From: Massilia sp. ZL223
GTDB lineage: Bacteria; Pseudomonadota; Gammaproteobacteria; Burkholderiales; Burkholderiaceae_D
Reading direction: 5' to 3'
Assembly: GCF_018119395.1 (NCBI RefSeq)
Contig: NZ_JAGPWD010000035.1
Location: 1-61,003, forward strand
Length of the DNA: 61,003 nucleotides
The notes beneath the pieces are model-generated. The model was not told where the DNA came from. It saw nothing but the letters and a program-made list of their open reading frames with translations, and ran no database searches. Below are positions 18,265 through 28,680 of the stretch, piece after piece. Every line of letters begins with the position of its first letter. Positions within the stretch are counted from its first letter, which is position 1. The position numbers were made by a program, and so were the translations under genes.

Positions 18265-20646
18265 CTAGGCAAGCAGCCGGGTATCGCAGCGGATCATGTC
18301 TTCCAGCTGGTCCGAAGGCACGGCCGGGCTGAAGTAATAGCCCTGCATCTGGTCGCAGTCGTGGTCGCGCAGGAAGGCCAGCTGTTCCTGGGTCTCGACG
18401 CCTTCGGCCACCACTTGCAGCTTGAGGCTGTGCCCGAGCGCGATGATGGCGCGCGGGATGACGGCGTGGTCGTCGGCCTGCAGGTCGGTCAGGAAGGAGC
18501 GGTCGATCTTGATGTAGTCGACCGGGAACTTGCGCAGGTGGCTCAAGCTCGAGTAGCCGGTACCGAAATCGTCGATCGACAGGTGCACCCCGAGTTCCTT
18601 GAGCTGGACCAGGGCGTCCTTGGCGTCGGCCGGATTGTCCATCAGCTGGCTTTCGGTCACCTCCAGTTCGAGCTGGCCCGCCGGCACCTGGTAGCGCGCC
18701 AGGGTGGCCGCCAGGCGCTTGGCGAACTGGCGCTGGCGCAGCTGGCGCGCCGACAGGTTGACCGAGATGACGAAATCCTTGGCGCCCGCCGCGTTGAGCG
18801 AGCGCAAGGTGCGGCAGGCTTCCTGGATCACCCATTCGCCCAGCGGCACGATCAGGCCGGTTTCCTCGGCCACCGGGATGAAGTTGTCGGGCTGGATCAG
18901 GCCGTGCTCGGGGCGCTGCCAGCGCACCAGGGCCTCGGCCCCGATCACCTTGCCGCTGCGCAGGTCGACCTTGGGCTGGAAGCCCAGCACCATCTCGTCG
19001 TTGCGGATCGCCCGGCTCAGGCTCGCTTGGAGCATCAGGTGCTGGTGCATGGCCTGGGCCATCTCGGCCGAATAGAACTGGATATTGTTCTTGCCCAGGG
19101 CCTTGGCGTGGTACATGGCTGCATCAGCGGCGCGCATCACCCGGTCGACGGTGTTGCCGTCGTTCGGGAACAGGCTCACGCCGATGCTGGTGCCGGGGAC
19201 GATCTCGCGTCCGCCCACCAGCACCGGCGTGCCGACGCTGCGGCGCACCCGTTCGAGCAGGTCGGTCACGTGGGCCACGCTGGGCTGGTCGTGGATCAGC
19301 AGGACGAACTCGTCGCCGCCGATGCGCGCCACCAGGTCGTCCTCGCGCATGTTGACGCGCAGGCGCTCGGCGATCTCGCGCAGCACCGCGTCGCCGGCGT
19401 CGTGGCCGAAGTTGTCGTTGATGTGCTTGAAGTTGTCGAGGTCCAGGAAGGCGAGGGCGCCCAGCACGCGGTGGCGCAGCGAGAAATCGACCGCGAACTT
19501 GAGCCGGTCCAGCAGCAGGGTGCGGTTGGCCAGGCCGGTCAGCGGGTCGTGGTGGGCCAGGTGGTGCAGGCGGCGCTCGTAGTGGCGGGCCTCGGTGATG
19601 TCGCTGATGACGGCCACGAAATGGGTCACGGCGCCGTCGACCGTGGTCACCGGATCGATGCGCAGGTCGTTCCAGAAGATCTCGCCGTTCTTGCGGGCGT
19701 TGCGCAGGATGGAGCGCACGCTTTCCTTGCGCTTGATGGCGTCGTGGATGCGCTTGTGTTCGTGCTCGTCGCAGCCCTCCACGCGCATGAAGCGCGGGTC
19801 CCGTCCCTTGATCTCGGCCAGCGTGTAGCCGGTGATCTGTTCGAAGGCGGGGTTCACGTACTCGATCAGGTTTTCGCCGTCCTCGCAGATGGTGATGACG
19901 ATCGCGTTGACGCTCGAATACAGGGCCCGCTCGCGCACCCGCAGGCCGTGCTCGACCTGCTTGCGTGCGGAGATGTCGAGGCCGGTGCCGAACACGCAGG
20001 GCTTGCCGGCCAGGTGGGTGCGGCAGCAATGGAACATGTAGGTGGCGCGCCGTCCGTATTTGCCCACCAGGTCCGCTTCGTGGGTGGATTCGCCCTGTTC
20101 GAAGGCGGCGGTCAGGTACTGGCCGATTTCGTCGCGCACTTCTTCGGGGTAGAAATACTTCACTTCGGTGGTGCGCAGTTCCTCAGGCGTGCGCTGGAGC
20201 GCTTCCTCCAGCTGGTGGTTCCAGAACACCAGGCAACCGGATTCGTCGATCACGTAGAACACGCAGGGAAGGTCTTCGATGATGTCGCCGATGGGCAGCT
20301 CGCGGATCACCGCCGGGTGCTGCGGCAAAGGCTCGACCGGCAGCATGACCATGCTGTAGGTCGGGCCGCCCGCCTGGTCGAGGGCTTCGGGCGAGACGGT
20401 GACCCGCACTGGCAGCGTGCCGCCGTCCGCGCGCGCCAGCTTGGCCAGCGAAGCGGTATCGGCGCGCGAGAGTATGGACAGCGCTTCGTGGCGCGGAGAC
20501 TCGAAGGCGAGCAGGCGCTCCACGGTCCAGCCGCGCACCTGCTCCGCGGTGTAGCCGGTGACCTGTTCGCAGGCACGGCTCCAGCGGAGAATGGTGCCGT
20601 CCGGATCGACGACGAAGGCCGCCAGCGGAATGGGTGCGCGCTTCAC
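18265..20646 (-). CDS. PAS-PAS-PAS-GGDEF-EAL signalling protein
   Basis: 793 aa, apparently cytoplasmic. Three PAS-like segments (about 10-100, 130-240, 245-355), GGDEF domain (about 365-525) with intact GGDEF (RIGGDEFVLLI) and EAL domain (about 540-785) with GAEALVRW, EVTESQ, IDDFGTGYSS, KIDRSF and EGVETQEQ. Both c-di-GMP synthesis and breakdown motifs are intact, so it may be bifunctional or switched by PAS input. The GTG start (VKRAPIPLAAF) is chosen because AGGAGGAG lies 2-4 bp upstream; longer in-frame readings lack support. No heme or flavin ligand can be assigned by eye. Confidence 0.92.
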   Translation of the reverse strand: MKRAPIPLAAFVVDPDGTILRWSRACEQVTGYTAEQVRGWTVERLLAFESPRHEALSILSRADTASLAKLARADGGTLPVRVTVSPEALDQAGGPTYSMVMLPVEPLPQHPAVIRELPIGDIIEDLPCVFYVIDESGCLVFWNHQLEEALQRTPEELRTTEVKYFYPEEVRDEIGQYLTAAFEQGESTHEADLVGKYGRRATYMFHCCRTHLAGKPCVFGTGLDISARKQVEHGLRVRERALYSSVNAIVITICEDGENLIEYVNPAFEQITGYTLAEIKGRDPRFMRVEGCDEHEHKRIHDAIKRKESVRSILRNARKNGEIFWNDLRIDPVTTVDGAVTHFVAVISDITEARHYERRLHHLAHHDPLTGLANRTLLLDRLKFAVDFSLRHRVLGALAFLDLDNFKHINDNFGHDAGDAVLREIAERLRVNMREDDLVARIGGDEFVLLIHDQPSVAHVTDLLERVRRSVGTPVLVGGREIVPGTSIGVSLFPNDGNTVDRVMRAADAAMYHAKALGKNNIQFYSAEMAQAMHQHLMLQASLSRAIRNDEMVLGFQPKVDLRSGKVIGAEALVRWQRPEHGLIQPDNFIPVAEETGLIVPLGEWVIQEACRTLRSLNAAGAKDFVISVNLSARQLRQRQFAKRLAATLARYQVPAGQLELEVTESQLMDNPADAKDALVQLKELGVHLSIDDFGTGYSSLSHLRKFPVDYIKIDRSFLTDLQADDHAVIPRAIIALGHSLKLQVVAEGVETQEQLAFLRDHDCDQMQGYYFSPAVPSDQLEDMIRCDTRLLA

Positions 20647-20775
20647 AACTCCTCCTGTCCGTCTGCGCAATGCACGTGGGAAGGCTACGCGGCCATGATA
20701 GCGCGCTCGCGGCAAGACGGCAGGAATGTACGCAGCGTAACGAACGGGGCGCCGGGCTCAGCCGGGCGACGCCGC

Positions 20776-21477
20776 TCAGACGCTGTGGGGCAGGCCCAGG
20801 TTCTGGTTGGCGGGCACGGCGATGTCCATCAGCCTGGGGCGCGGCAGGTTGAGCGCTGCCATCAGCGCGACGAAGTCCTCGCGCGAACGGTTGGCGAGGC
20901 GCGCGTTGTGGCGGCGTTCCCAGCCGATGGTCGAGACCGACTGGCCCTTGTAGTCGTGGCCGGGCCAGACGCGGGTGGCGTCGTCCAGCGCGAACAGCTT
21001 GCGCGTGACGCTGTCGTAGAGCGCGTCCGCGCTGCCGCTCTGGAAGTCGGTGCGGCCGCAGCCGTCGATCAGGAGGGTGTCGCCGGTGAACAGGTTGCCG
21101 CGCCACAGGTAGCACACGCTGCCCGCCGTGTGGCCAGGCGTGTGGATCACGTCGATCTGCTCGTGCCCGGCGAAGGAGATGCGGTCGCCGTCGTTGAGCT
21201 GGACTTCGGCCGGCGGAATCCCGCAGCCGCTGGGCACGCAGGCCTTGGCGCCGGTCATGGCGCGCAGCTTGCCGGCCGAGGTCACGTGGTCGGCATGGGC
21301 ATGGGTTTCCAGCACATGGGTCAGCTGCAGGCCGAGGCGCGCGATGTGGGCCAGGTCGCGCTCCACATGGCGGTCGACCGGATCGATGATGACGGCCTCG
21401 CGGCTGCCGGGCGGCACCAGGATGTAGGTGAAGGTGGACGACTCGGCGTCGAACAGCTGGATCGGGTTGACTTGCAT
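20776..21477 (-). CDS. MBL-fold persulfide dioxygenase-like protein (ETHE1/Blh type)
   Basis: 233 aa. Metallo-beta-lactamase motif THAHADH, then HTPGHTAGS, GDTLLIDGCGRTDFQSG and WPGHDYKG. GRTDFQ-G and HDYKG are marks of ETHE1-type sulfur dioxygenases that oxidise glutathione persulfide to sulfite using mononuclear iron. Start MQVNPIQLF has GAGGAG 6 bp upstream. Next on the same strand is a membrane thioredoxin, but no sulfide:quinone oxidoreductase or rhodanese gene is adjacent. A plain glyoxalase II is less likely given the motifs. Confidence 0.85.
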   Translation of the reverse strand: MQVNPIQLFDAESSTFTYILVPPGSREAVIIDPVDRHVERDLAHIARLGLQLTHVLETHAHADHVTSAGKLRAMTGAKACVPSGCGIPPAEVQLNDGDRISFAGHEQIDVIHTPGHTAGSVCYLWRGNLFTGDTLLIDGCGRTDFQSGSADALYDSVTRKLFALDDATRVWPGHDYKGQSVSTIGWERRHNARLANRSREDFVALMAALNLPRPRLMDIAVPANQNLGLPHSV

Positions 21478-21543
21478 ACGGCTCTCCTCGGTACGCCCGC
21501 TGTTGTACCACATGTGGCGTCGCGGGGAAAGCTTGGGCCCGCT

Positions 21544-22356
21544 TCAGCGCGCCTCGCGCAGGCTGTCGAGCTTGTCGCGCAGGCTTGCTTCGGATAGCTC
21601 GCCCGAGTGGCGCAAGCGCAATGTGCCGGATGCATCGTAAAACAGGGTGGTCGGGTAGCCGGGCGAGTTGGTGCGGGACGCCAGGCGGCCGGTGGGATCG
21701 GCCACCACCCCCTTGGTGTCCAGGCCCTGCTCGGCCATGAAGCGCTTCACCGTATCCAGCGATTCGCCCTGGTTCACGTAGACGAAGCCGATCTCGGGAT
21801 AGCTGCGCTGCGCCTCGATCAGGACCGGCATCTCGCGGCGGCAGGGCGGGCACCAGGTGGCCCACAGGTTGACCACCAGCGGACGGCCGCCGAAGCTGTG
21901 CAGCGGCACCTCGGCGCCGTCGAGGCGGCGCACCTGGACGTCGGGCATGGGCGGCTGTGCCGGCGCCATGAGGTGTCCAAGCAGCGTGCCGCCCAGCCAG
22001 ATCGCCGCGCCGGCCAGGCTCGAGACCAGCAAGGGGCGGCGCAGGGCGCTGTCGCGGCGGGTGAGCTCGGCGCCGGTCACGCAGGCGGCGAACAGGCCGG
22101 CGGTCGCCTGGAAGCCGCCGTCGCGGATGTCCAGCGCGCTCAGGGGCGAGGCGGCGTAGATGTCGTGGTGGCGCAGTACGAAGACGGCGCGGGCGGTGAC
22201 GAAACCGGCCAGTATCATCTTCCACAGCACCGGGCCGGCGTCCACGCCCCGCCTGTTGCGCAGCCAGTCGGCGAGGCCGGTGGCGGCCAGGACCGCCGCC
22301 AGGACCAGGACGGTTTGCAGGGGAAGGATGAAGGGGCCAAGCCGGATGGTGTCCAA
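21544..22356 (-). CDS. Membrane-anchored thioredoxin-like protein with Lgt-like N-terminal segment
   Basis: 270 aa. The first ~135 residues hold about four membrane helices, and the stretch ILAGFVTARAVFVLRHHDIY resembles a part of prolipoprotein diacylglyceryl transferase. The C-terminal half (~140-270) is a TlpA/ResA-type thioredoxin domain with active site WCPPC and a cis-Pro loop (GYPTTLF). Expected periplasmic thiol-disulfide reductase. The fusion with a multi-pass anchor is distinctive. Lies 66 bp upstream of the persulfide dioxygenase-like gene on the same strand, suggesting a shared thiol/persulfide role (inference). Confidence 0.82.
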   Translation of the reverse strand: MDTIRLGPFILPLQTVLVLAAVLAATGLADWLRNRRGVDAGPVLWKMILAGFVTARAVFVLRHHDIYAASPLSALDIRDGGFQATAGLFAACVTGAELTRRDSALRRPLLVSSLAGAAIWLGGTLLGHLMAPAQPPMPDVQVRRLDGAEVPLHSFGGRPLVVNLWATWCPPCRREMPVLIEAQRSYPEIGFVYVNQGESLDTVKRFMAEQGLDTKGVVADPTGRLASRTNSPGYPTTLFYDASGTLRLRHSGELSEASLRDKLDSLREAR

Positions 22357-22399
22357 ACAGGTGCTCCGGGTTCGTGTGACCGGCGTCTCGGACGCCCGG

Positions 22400-23719
22400 T
22401 CAGGACTTCTTGCGCGGCGCCTGCTCGCGGCGGCACACCAGGATGCGGTCGATGCGGTTGCCGTCCATGTCGACGATCTCGATCCGGTAATCCTCCCAGT
22501 CGAAGAACTCGGACACCTTCGGGATATACCCCAGCTGGTACAGCACGAAGCCCGCCAGCGTGTGGTAGGCGCCGGTCTCCTCGTCCGGGAACGCGATCGC
22601 CGTGTTCATCAGGTCGCGGAAGCGGTCGAGCGGCATGCCGCCGTCCAGCAGCCAGCTGCCGTCCTGGCGCTGGACGGCGTCGGGATCGTGCTCTTCGCCG
22701 ATCACGGTCACGTCGCCGACCAGTGCGCTCATCACGTCGCTCAGGGTCACCATGCCCTGGATGTCGCCGTATTCGTCGACGATCAGGGCCAGCTCCGCGC
22801 GGTTCTTCTTGAACAGCTCCAGCAGGGCCATCGCGCTTACCGTCTCCGGCACGTACAGCAGCGGCTGGATCGCGGCGTCGAGGTTGATGGCGTCGAGCGA
22901 GCCGTGGCGCACCGATTGCGCGAACAGGTCGCGCGCCATCACATAGCCGAGGATGTGCGCGCGGTCACCACGGTACACGGGGTAGCGGCTGTAGGGATTG
23001 TCCGCGATCAAATCGAGATTGGCCTTGCGGTCCGCTTCCAGGTCCAGGATCACCAGGTCGACGCGCGGCGTCATCAGGGCCTTCAGGTGGCGGTCGTCCA
23101 GCCGCAGGGCGCGCGAGACGATGTCGTACTCGGTCTTTTCGAAGACGCCGGCGTCGGTGCCTTCCTTGATCATGCCGGTGATGTCTTCCTCGGTCGGCGC
23201 TTCGTCCTTGCCGTCGCGAATGCCGAGCACGCGCACGATCGCTTCGGTGGTCAGGGACAGCACCTTGACAAAGGGCGCCATCAGCCTGGACAGGATGCGC
23301 AGCGGCTGCGCGATCAGGGTCGCCATCGCTTCCGGGTACTGCATGGCGATGCGCTTGGGGACCAGCTCGCCCAGGATGATGGAGGCGAAGGTGATGCACA
23401 CCACGACGATGCCGAGCGCGATCTCGCGCGCGTAGGGCGCAAGGGTGGGAATGGTCTCGATTTCCGGGGCGAGGCGCGTGACCAAGGAGGCTTCGCCGAA
23501 GGCGCCGTTGAAGATGCCGATCAGCGTGATGCCGACCTGCACCGTGGAGAGGAAGTGGCTGGGATTATCGGAGAGGTCGAGGGCGGCGCGCGCACCGCGG
23601 CTGCCTTCTTCCGCGCGCCTTTCCAGGCGCATGCGTTTTGCCGAGACAAGCGCGAGCTCGCTCATGGCGAACACCCCGTTCATCAAAATCAGAACGAGGA
23701 TGATCAATATGTCTGTCAT
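22400..23719 (-). CDS. HlyC/CorC-family membrane protein (DUF21 + CBS pair + CorC_HlyC)
   Basis: 439 aa. DUF21/CNNM membrane domain (residues ~1-190), two CBS domains (~205-330, including MTPRVDLVILD and VPETVSAMALLELF) and a C-terminal CorC_HlyC domain (~345-435). The family is linked to Mg2+/Co2+ efflux or divalent-ion homeostasis; the hemolysin name is historical. The start MTDILIILV begins at the first helix. No SD is visible: the 15 bases before it are pyrimidine-rich, which is unusual among its neighbours. Confidence 0.88.
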   Translation of the reverse strand: MTDILIILVLILMNGVFAMSELALVSAKRMRLERRAEEGSRGARAALDLSDNPSHFLSTVQVGITLIGIFNGAFGEASLVTRLAPEIETIPTLAPYAREIALGIVVVCITFASIILGELVPKRIAMQYPEAMATLIAQPLRILSRLMAPFVKVLSLTTEAIVRVLGIRDGKDEAPTEEDITGMIKEGTDAGVFEKTEYDIVSRALRLDDRHLKALMTPRVDLVILDLEADRKANLDLIADNPYSRYPVYRGDRAHILGYVMARDLFAQSVRHGSLDAINLDAAIQPLLYVPETVSAMALLELFKKNRAELALIVDEYGDIQGMVTLSDVMSALVGDVTVIGEEHDPDAVQRQDGSWLLDGGMPLDRFRDLMNTAIAFPDEETGAYHTLAGFVLYQLGYIPKVSEFFDWEDYRIEIVDMDGNRIDRILVCRREQAPRKKS

Positions 23720-23838
23720 AAGGGGGAGAGAGGGGGCGATAGCCCTTGTCCGGACTTCTTCCGGGCCGTTGCCGGGCACGCCACGCCAGCGTACGGCGCA
23801 TCATCGCATGCCCGGCAATTCAAAGGAACACAAATGGC

Positions 23839-25134
23839 CTACTGTTCCGGTCGGAAATATTTACGGATGCCGGCCCAGCACTGCTGGTAATCGCCCTGGC
23901 GCTGCGGCGAATTCAGCGCGTGTTCGGTCGGAACGATGACGTTGCGGGTCTCGAACATGAAGGCCATGGTGTCCGCCACCTTGTGCGGCTGGCTGGTGTC
24001 GGATCCGCTGGCCTTGTCGAAGGTGGCGGCATCCGGGCCGTGGCCGCTCATGCAGTTGTGCAGGCTGGCGCCGCCCGGCACGAAGCCCTCGGCCTTGGCG
24101 TCGTAGGCGCCGTGGATCAGGCCCATGAACTCGCTCGCCACGTTGCGGTGGAACCAGGGCGGGCGGAAGGTGTCTTCGCCGACCAGCCAGCGCGGCGGGA
24201 AGATCACGAAGTCCAGGGTGTCCACGCCGGGGGTGTCGCTCGGGGCCTGCAGCACCAGGAAGATCGAAGGGTCCGGGTGGTCGTAGCTGATCGAACCGAT
24301 GGTGTTGAAGTGGCGCAGGTCGTATTTATACGGCGCGTAGTTGCCGTGCCAGGCCACCACGTCCAGCGGCGAGTGCTTGATCTCGGCGCGCCACAGGCGG
24401 CCGCAGAACTTGGTGACCAGTTCGAAGTCGCCTTCGAGGTCTTCGTATTTCGCGACCGGGGTCAGGAAGTCGCGTGGGTTCGCCAGGCCGTTGGAACCGA
24501 TCGGGCCCATGTCCGGCAGCTGGAGCAGGGCGCCGAAGTTCTCGCAGATGTAGCCGCGCGCCTCGCCGTCCGGCAAAGCGACCGCGAAGCGCACGCCGCG
24601 CGGAATCACCGCGATTTCCTGCGGCTCGACCTCGACCAGGCCCATCTCGGTGGCGATGGACAGGCGGCCCTGCTGCGGCACGATCAGCAGCTCGCCGTCG
24701 GCGTTATAGAAGTAGCGGCCTCGCATCGAGCGGTTGGCGGCGTAAAGGTGGATGGCGCAGCCGGTCATGGCTTCCGGCGAGCCGTTGCCGGCCATGGTCA
24801 CCCAGCCTTCGATGAAATCGGTGGGCCTGTCCGGCATGGGCAGCGGGCTCCAGCGCATCTGGTCGGGCGGGGCCGGGGTGTCGAAGCGGCCCACGATGCG
24901 CCCGGCGTCCATCGGCGCGAAGCGGCCATGCACGGCGGCCGGGCGGATCCGGTACAGCCAGGAGCGGCGGTTGTGGCTGCGCGGCGCCGTGAAGGCGGTG
25001 CCGGAAATCTGCTCGGCGTACAGCCCATGGGCCACGCGCTGGGGCGAATTGCGGTGCAGCGGCAGGGCGCCGGGCAGGGCCTCGGTGGCGAACTCGTTGC
25101 CGAAGCCGGACTGGTAGCCAAGGGGCTGGCTCAT
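23839..25134 (-). CDS. hmgA: Homogentisate 1,2-dioxygenase
   Basis: Ring-cleaving iron enzyme that converts homogentisate to maleylacetoacetate in tyrosine/phenylalanine breakdown. 431 aa, full-length. Begins with the family signature YQSGFGNEFATEA; iron ligands are visible as the His and Glu of WFHRNVASEFMG and the His of GASLHNCM. AGGAGA lies ~7 bp before the ATG. Divergent from a LysR regulator and 1.2 kb from hppD, making a regulated tyrosine catabolic locus. Fumarylacetoacetase and maleylacetoacetate isomerase are not in the window. Confidence 0.97.
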   Translation of the reverse strand: MSQPLGYQSGFGNEFATEALPGALPLHRNSPQRVAHGLYAEQISGTAFTAPRSHNRRSWLYRIRPAAVHGRFAPMDAGRIVGRFDTPAPPDQMRWSPLPMPDRPTDFIEGWVTMAGNGSPEAMTGCAIHLYAANRSMRGRYFYNADGELLIVPQQGRLSIATEMGLVEVEPQEIAVIPRGVRFAVALPDGEARGYICENFGALLQLPDMGPIGSNGLANPRDFLTPVAKYEDLEGDFELVTKFCGRLWRAEIKHSPLDVVAWHGNYAPYKYDLRHFNTIGSISYDHPDPSIFLVLQAPSDTPGVDTLDFVIFPPRWLVGEDTFRPPWFHRNVASEFMGLIHGAYDAKAEGFVPGGASLHNCMSGHGPDAATFDKASGSDTSQPHKVADTMAFMFETRNVIVPTEHALNSPQRQGDYQQCWAGIRKYFRPEQ

Positions 25135-25214
25135 GCTGGATTCTCCTGGGACGTAAGCTGGGACGATGTCTATTGGCGCTCACTCTAGAAGAATTCGCCG
25201 TGTTTTACGAGATG

Positions 25215-25235
25215 AATAGAAAAATGTAGACTATT
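25215..25235. promoter_or_regulatory. Candidate LysR binding site between hmgA and lysR
   Basis: Dyad AATAG (25215-25219), 11-bp spacer, CTATT (25231-25235) in the only A/T-rich part of the 192-bp divergent region. The spacing fits LysR-type boxes. It is 81 bp from hmgA and 92 bp from the lysR start, a usual place for joint autoregulation and activation. Confidence 0.45.
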
Positions 25236-25326
25236 TATCCCATCAATATTGCTGTTCCCATGCCGGGACGGGGCCGACAATGCGCAATGTCCAGGCCAGC
25301 GTCGTGCGGCCGGCCAGCGAACGCCC

Positions 25327-26232
25327 ATGATAGAACCGCACACCATCGACCTGAATCTGCTGTCCGTGTTCCAGGAAGTCTACCGGGAGCGCCAGATCTC
25401 CTCCGCCGCCAAGCGGCTGGGACTGAGCCAGTCGGCGGTGAGCAATGCGCTGGCGCGCCTGCGGCGCAGCTTCGGCGACGAGCTGTTCGTGCGCACGGCC
25501 AGCGGCATGCAGCCGACCCCGCTCGCGACCCAGATGGCGGAGCCGATCGGGGTGGCGATGGCCCAGGTGGCGCTGGCGCTGAACCAGCGCAGCCGCTTCG
25601 AGCCGGGCACCAGCAGCCGCCGCTTCACCCTGGCGATGACGGACGTGGGCGAGATCTACTTCATGCCCACCCTGATCGAGCGCTGCCGGCAGCTGGCCCC
25701 TGGCGTGGAGATTTCCTCGCTGCGGGCGGGCGCGGTGAACCTGAAGGAAGAGATGGAAGGCGGGCGGGTGGACCTGGCGATCGGACCCTTCGAGGATGTG
25801 TCCGAAGCCCTGTACCAGCGCCAGCTGTTCCGCCAGCCCTATGTCAGCATGTTCCGCAAGGGCCACCCGCTGGGGCGGGGAGAAATGACGCTGGAGCGCT
25901 TCGTGCGCGCCGAGCACTTGCTGGTGGATGCGAGCGACAGTCCTTACGACCGCATCAACCAGCTGCTGGCGCGCGCGGGCGTGGGCCCCTCGGTGCGCTT
26001 CCGGGTGCCGCACTTTACGGCGGTGCCCTATATCGTGAGCACGAGCGACCTGGTCGTGACGGTGCCGCAGAAGCTGGCCGAGCGCGCCGGAGCGCCTTTC
26101 GGCCTGGAGTGGGTCACGCCGCCGCTGGAGCTGCCGCCGCTGCAGACCAATGTGTTCTGGCACCGGCGCTACAACCAGGATCCGGGCAACCAGTGGCTGC
26201 GCGGGCTGCTGGCGGAAGTCTTCGCGGAGTAG
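25327..26232 (+). CDS. LysR-family regulator, probable control of tyrosine catabolism
   Basis: 301 aa. N-terminal HTH (LSVFQEVYRERQISSAAKRLGLSQSAVSNALARLR) of the NodD/SyrM-like LysR subgroup, beginning IDLNLLSVFQEV; C-terminal effector domain ~90-300. Start MIEPHTIDLN is chosen at the HTH; upstream in-frame codons lack support. Sits between hmgA (divergent) and hppD (79 bp downstream, same strand), so it is the obvious candidate regulator of both; inducer unknown, possibly homogentisate or an aromatic amino acid. Confidence 0.9.
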   Translation: MIEPHTIDLNLLSVFQEVYRERQISSAAKRLGLSQSAVSNALARLRRSFGDELFVRTASGMQPTPLATQMAEPIGVAMAQVALALNQRSRFEPGTSSRRFTLAMTDVGEIYFMPTLIERCRQLAPGVEISSLRAGAVNLKEEMEGGRVDLAIGPFEDVSEALYQRQLFRQPYVSMFRKGHPLGRGEMTLERFVRAEHLLVDASDSPYDRINQLLARAGVGPSVRFRVPHFTAVPYIVSTSDLVVTVPQKLAERAGAPFGLEWVTPPLELPPLQTNVFWHRRYNQDPGNQWLRGLLAEVFAE

Positions 26233-26311
26233 CAGGAAAAAATTCGGCTGCGCATGGGCATCATGCGCGGCCAGTGGATGACACTAACCCAAGTCAACAA
26301 AGGAAGAGAAA

Positions 26312-27418
<1,107 letters not shown>

Positions 27419-27470
27419 AGACACCGGCGCCCTGCGCGCCGCTGCTTGAGCTGCTATCCTGCATGCTTTG

Positions 27471-27492
27471 GCGGCCCCATGCGTGGGGCCGC
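27471..27492 (+). terminator. GC-rich hairpin between hppD and lrgA
   Basis: Perfect 9-bp stem GCGGCCCCA / TGGGGCCGC with TGCG loop, followed by TCTTGC, only a weak T tail. It lies 52 bp after hppD and 20 bp before the LrgA-like start, so it may end hppD transcription or act in the lrgA leader. Confidence 0.5.
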
Positions 27493-27512
27493 TCTTGCAT
27501 TCGGGAGGTCGT

Positions 27513-27863
27513 ATGTTGGCTGCGTTCGCGGTCCTGTTGGTGTTCCAGTGCCTTGGCGAAGGCATCGTTTTCCTGTTCGGCCTGCCGGTTCCCGGTCCCG
27601 TGGCCGGCATGCTGCTGCTGATGGCGGCCCTGATCCTGTTCCCTACGCTCCAGACCCTGGTCGAACAGGGCGCCAATACCTTGCTCTCCCATCTGTCGCT
27701 GCTGTTCGTGCCGGCCGGGGTCGGCATCGTTGCGGCGGCCGCGAGCGGCAGCGGGCACTGGATCGCGATCATCGCCTCGGTCGGCGTCAGCACCATCCTG
27801 ACCCTGGCGGTCACCGGCCTGATGCTGCGCAAGCTCGGCAAGGAGGACCAGCGCGATGCCTGA
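27513..27863 (+). CDS. CidA/LrgA-family membrane protein
   Basis: 116 aa with four predicted membrane helices; the stretch PVPGPVAGMLLLM is the typical CidA/LrgA core. The family was described as holin/antiholin-like and is now also linked to export of pyruvate or other overflow metabolites. Start MLAAFAVLL has GGGAGG 4-5 bp upstream; an earlier in-frame ATG would add a non-membrane leader. Overlaps the LrgB gene by 8 bp, so the two are surely one operon. Confidence 0.88.
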   Translation: MLAAFAVLLVFQCLGEGIVFLFGLPVPGPVAGMLLLMAALILFPTLQTLVEQGANTLLSHLSLLFVPAGVGIVAAAASGSGHWIAIIASVGVSTILTLAVTGLMLRKLGKEDQRDA

Positions 27864-28593
27864 TTTCGCCGGCCTCAGCCATTTCTGGGTCTATCTTTCC
27901 GCTTCACCCCTGCTGGGACTGACCATGACGCTGTGCGCCTATTTGGCGGCGCAGTGGATTTTCCGCCGCAGCAAAGGCTCGCCGCTGGCGAATCCGGTCG
28001 CCATTTCGATTGCCCTGATCGCGGCCGTGCTGTGGCTGTCCGGCATGTCCTACCAGCGCTATTTCTCGGGCGCGCAGTTCGTGCACTTCCTGCTCGGCCC
28101 CGCCACCGTGGCTTTGGCCGTGCCGCTGGTGCGCCAGCTGCCGCGGCTGCGCAAGGCTTTCCTGCCCTTGGCGGCCGCGCTGGCGGCGGGCTGCGTGACC
28201 GCCATCGTGTCGGCGGTCGGCGTGGCGCTGCTGCTCGGCGCCACGCCAGAACTTGCTTACACCCTGGGCCCGAAATCGGCCACCTCGCCGATCGCCATGG
28301 CGGTGTCCGAGCGGCTGGGCGGTATTCCTGCGCTGACCGCCGCCATGGTGATCGGCACCGGCATCTTTGGCGCCATCGTGGGCAAGTATGTGTTCCAGAT
28401 CGTGGGCATCCGCTCGGACGCGGCGCGCGGCGTGGCGCTGGGGCTGGCCTCGCACGGTATCGGCACGGCGCGCGCATTCCAGCTCAGCGCGGAGATGGGC
28501 GCATTCGCCGGCCTTGCCATGGGCCTGAACGGCGCGCTCACCGCCCTGATCGCGCCATGGCTGGTGCCGCTCGTGGTCCGATGGATGGCTTAA
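27856..28593 (+). CDS. LrgB-family membrane protein
   Basis: 245 aa, about seven membrane helices, with the family core LGPKSATSPIAMAVSERLGG and the C-terminal ASHGIGTARAFQLS. Partner of the upstream CidA/LrgA protein; together they form a membrane channel or exporter associated with autolysis control or metabolite release. The ATG lies inside the end of the previous gene (8-bp overlap), indicating coupled translation. No LytSR or LysR regulator of the lrg/cid type is next to it. Confidence 0.9.
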   Translation: MPDFAGLSHFWVYLSASPLLGLTMTLCAYLAAQWIFRRSKGSPLANPVAISIALIAAVLWLSGMSYQRYFSGAQFVHFLLGPATVALAVPLVRQLPRLRKAFLPLAAALAAGCVTAIVSAVGVALLLGATPELAYTLGPKSATSPIAMAVSERLGGIPALTAAMVIGTGIFGAIVGKYVFQIVGIRSDAARGVALGLASHGIGTARAFQLSAEMGAFAGLAMGLNGALTALIAPWLVPLVVRWMA

Positions 28594-28680
28594 GGCGAAC
28601 TGAGCATAACAAGCGGCAATGCTGCGCCGCACAATTCAAGATCGCACTAGACTCGCGCCAACTATCAAACGGAGTCGATT

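Noticed and set aside
18361..21597. Plus-strand open frame of about 1,080 codons opposite the PAS-GGDEF-EAL and persulfide dioxygenase genes
   Set aside because: His/Gln/Arg/Ala-rich translation with no domain; mirrors two clear genes on the other strand.
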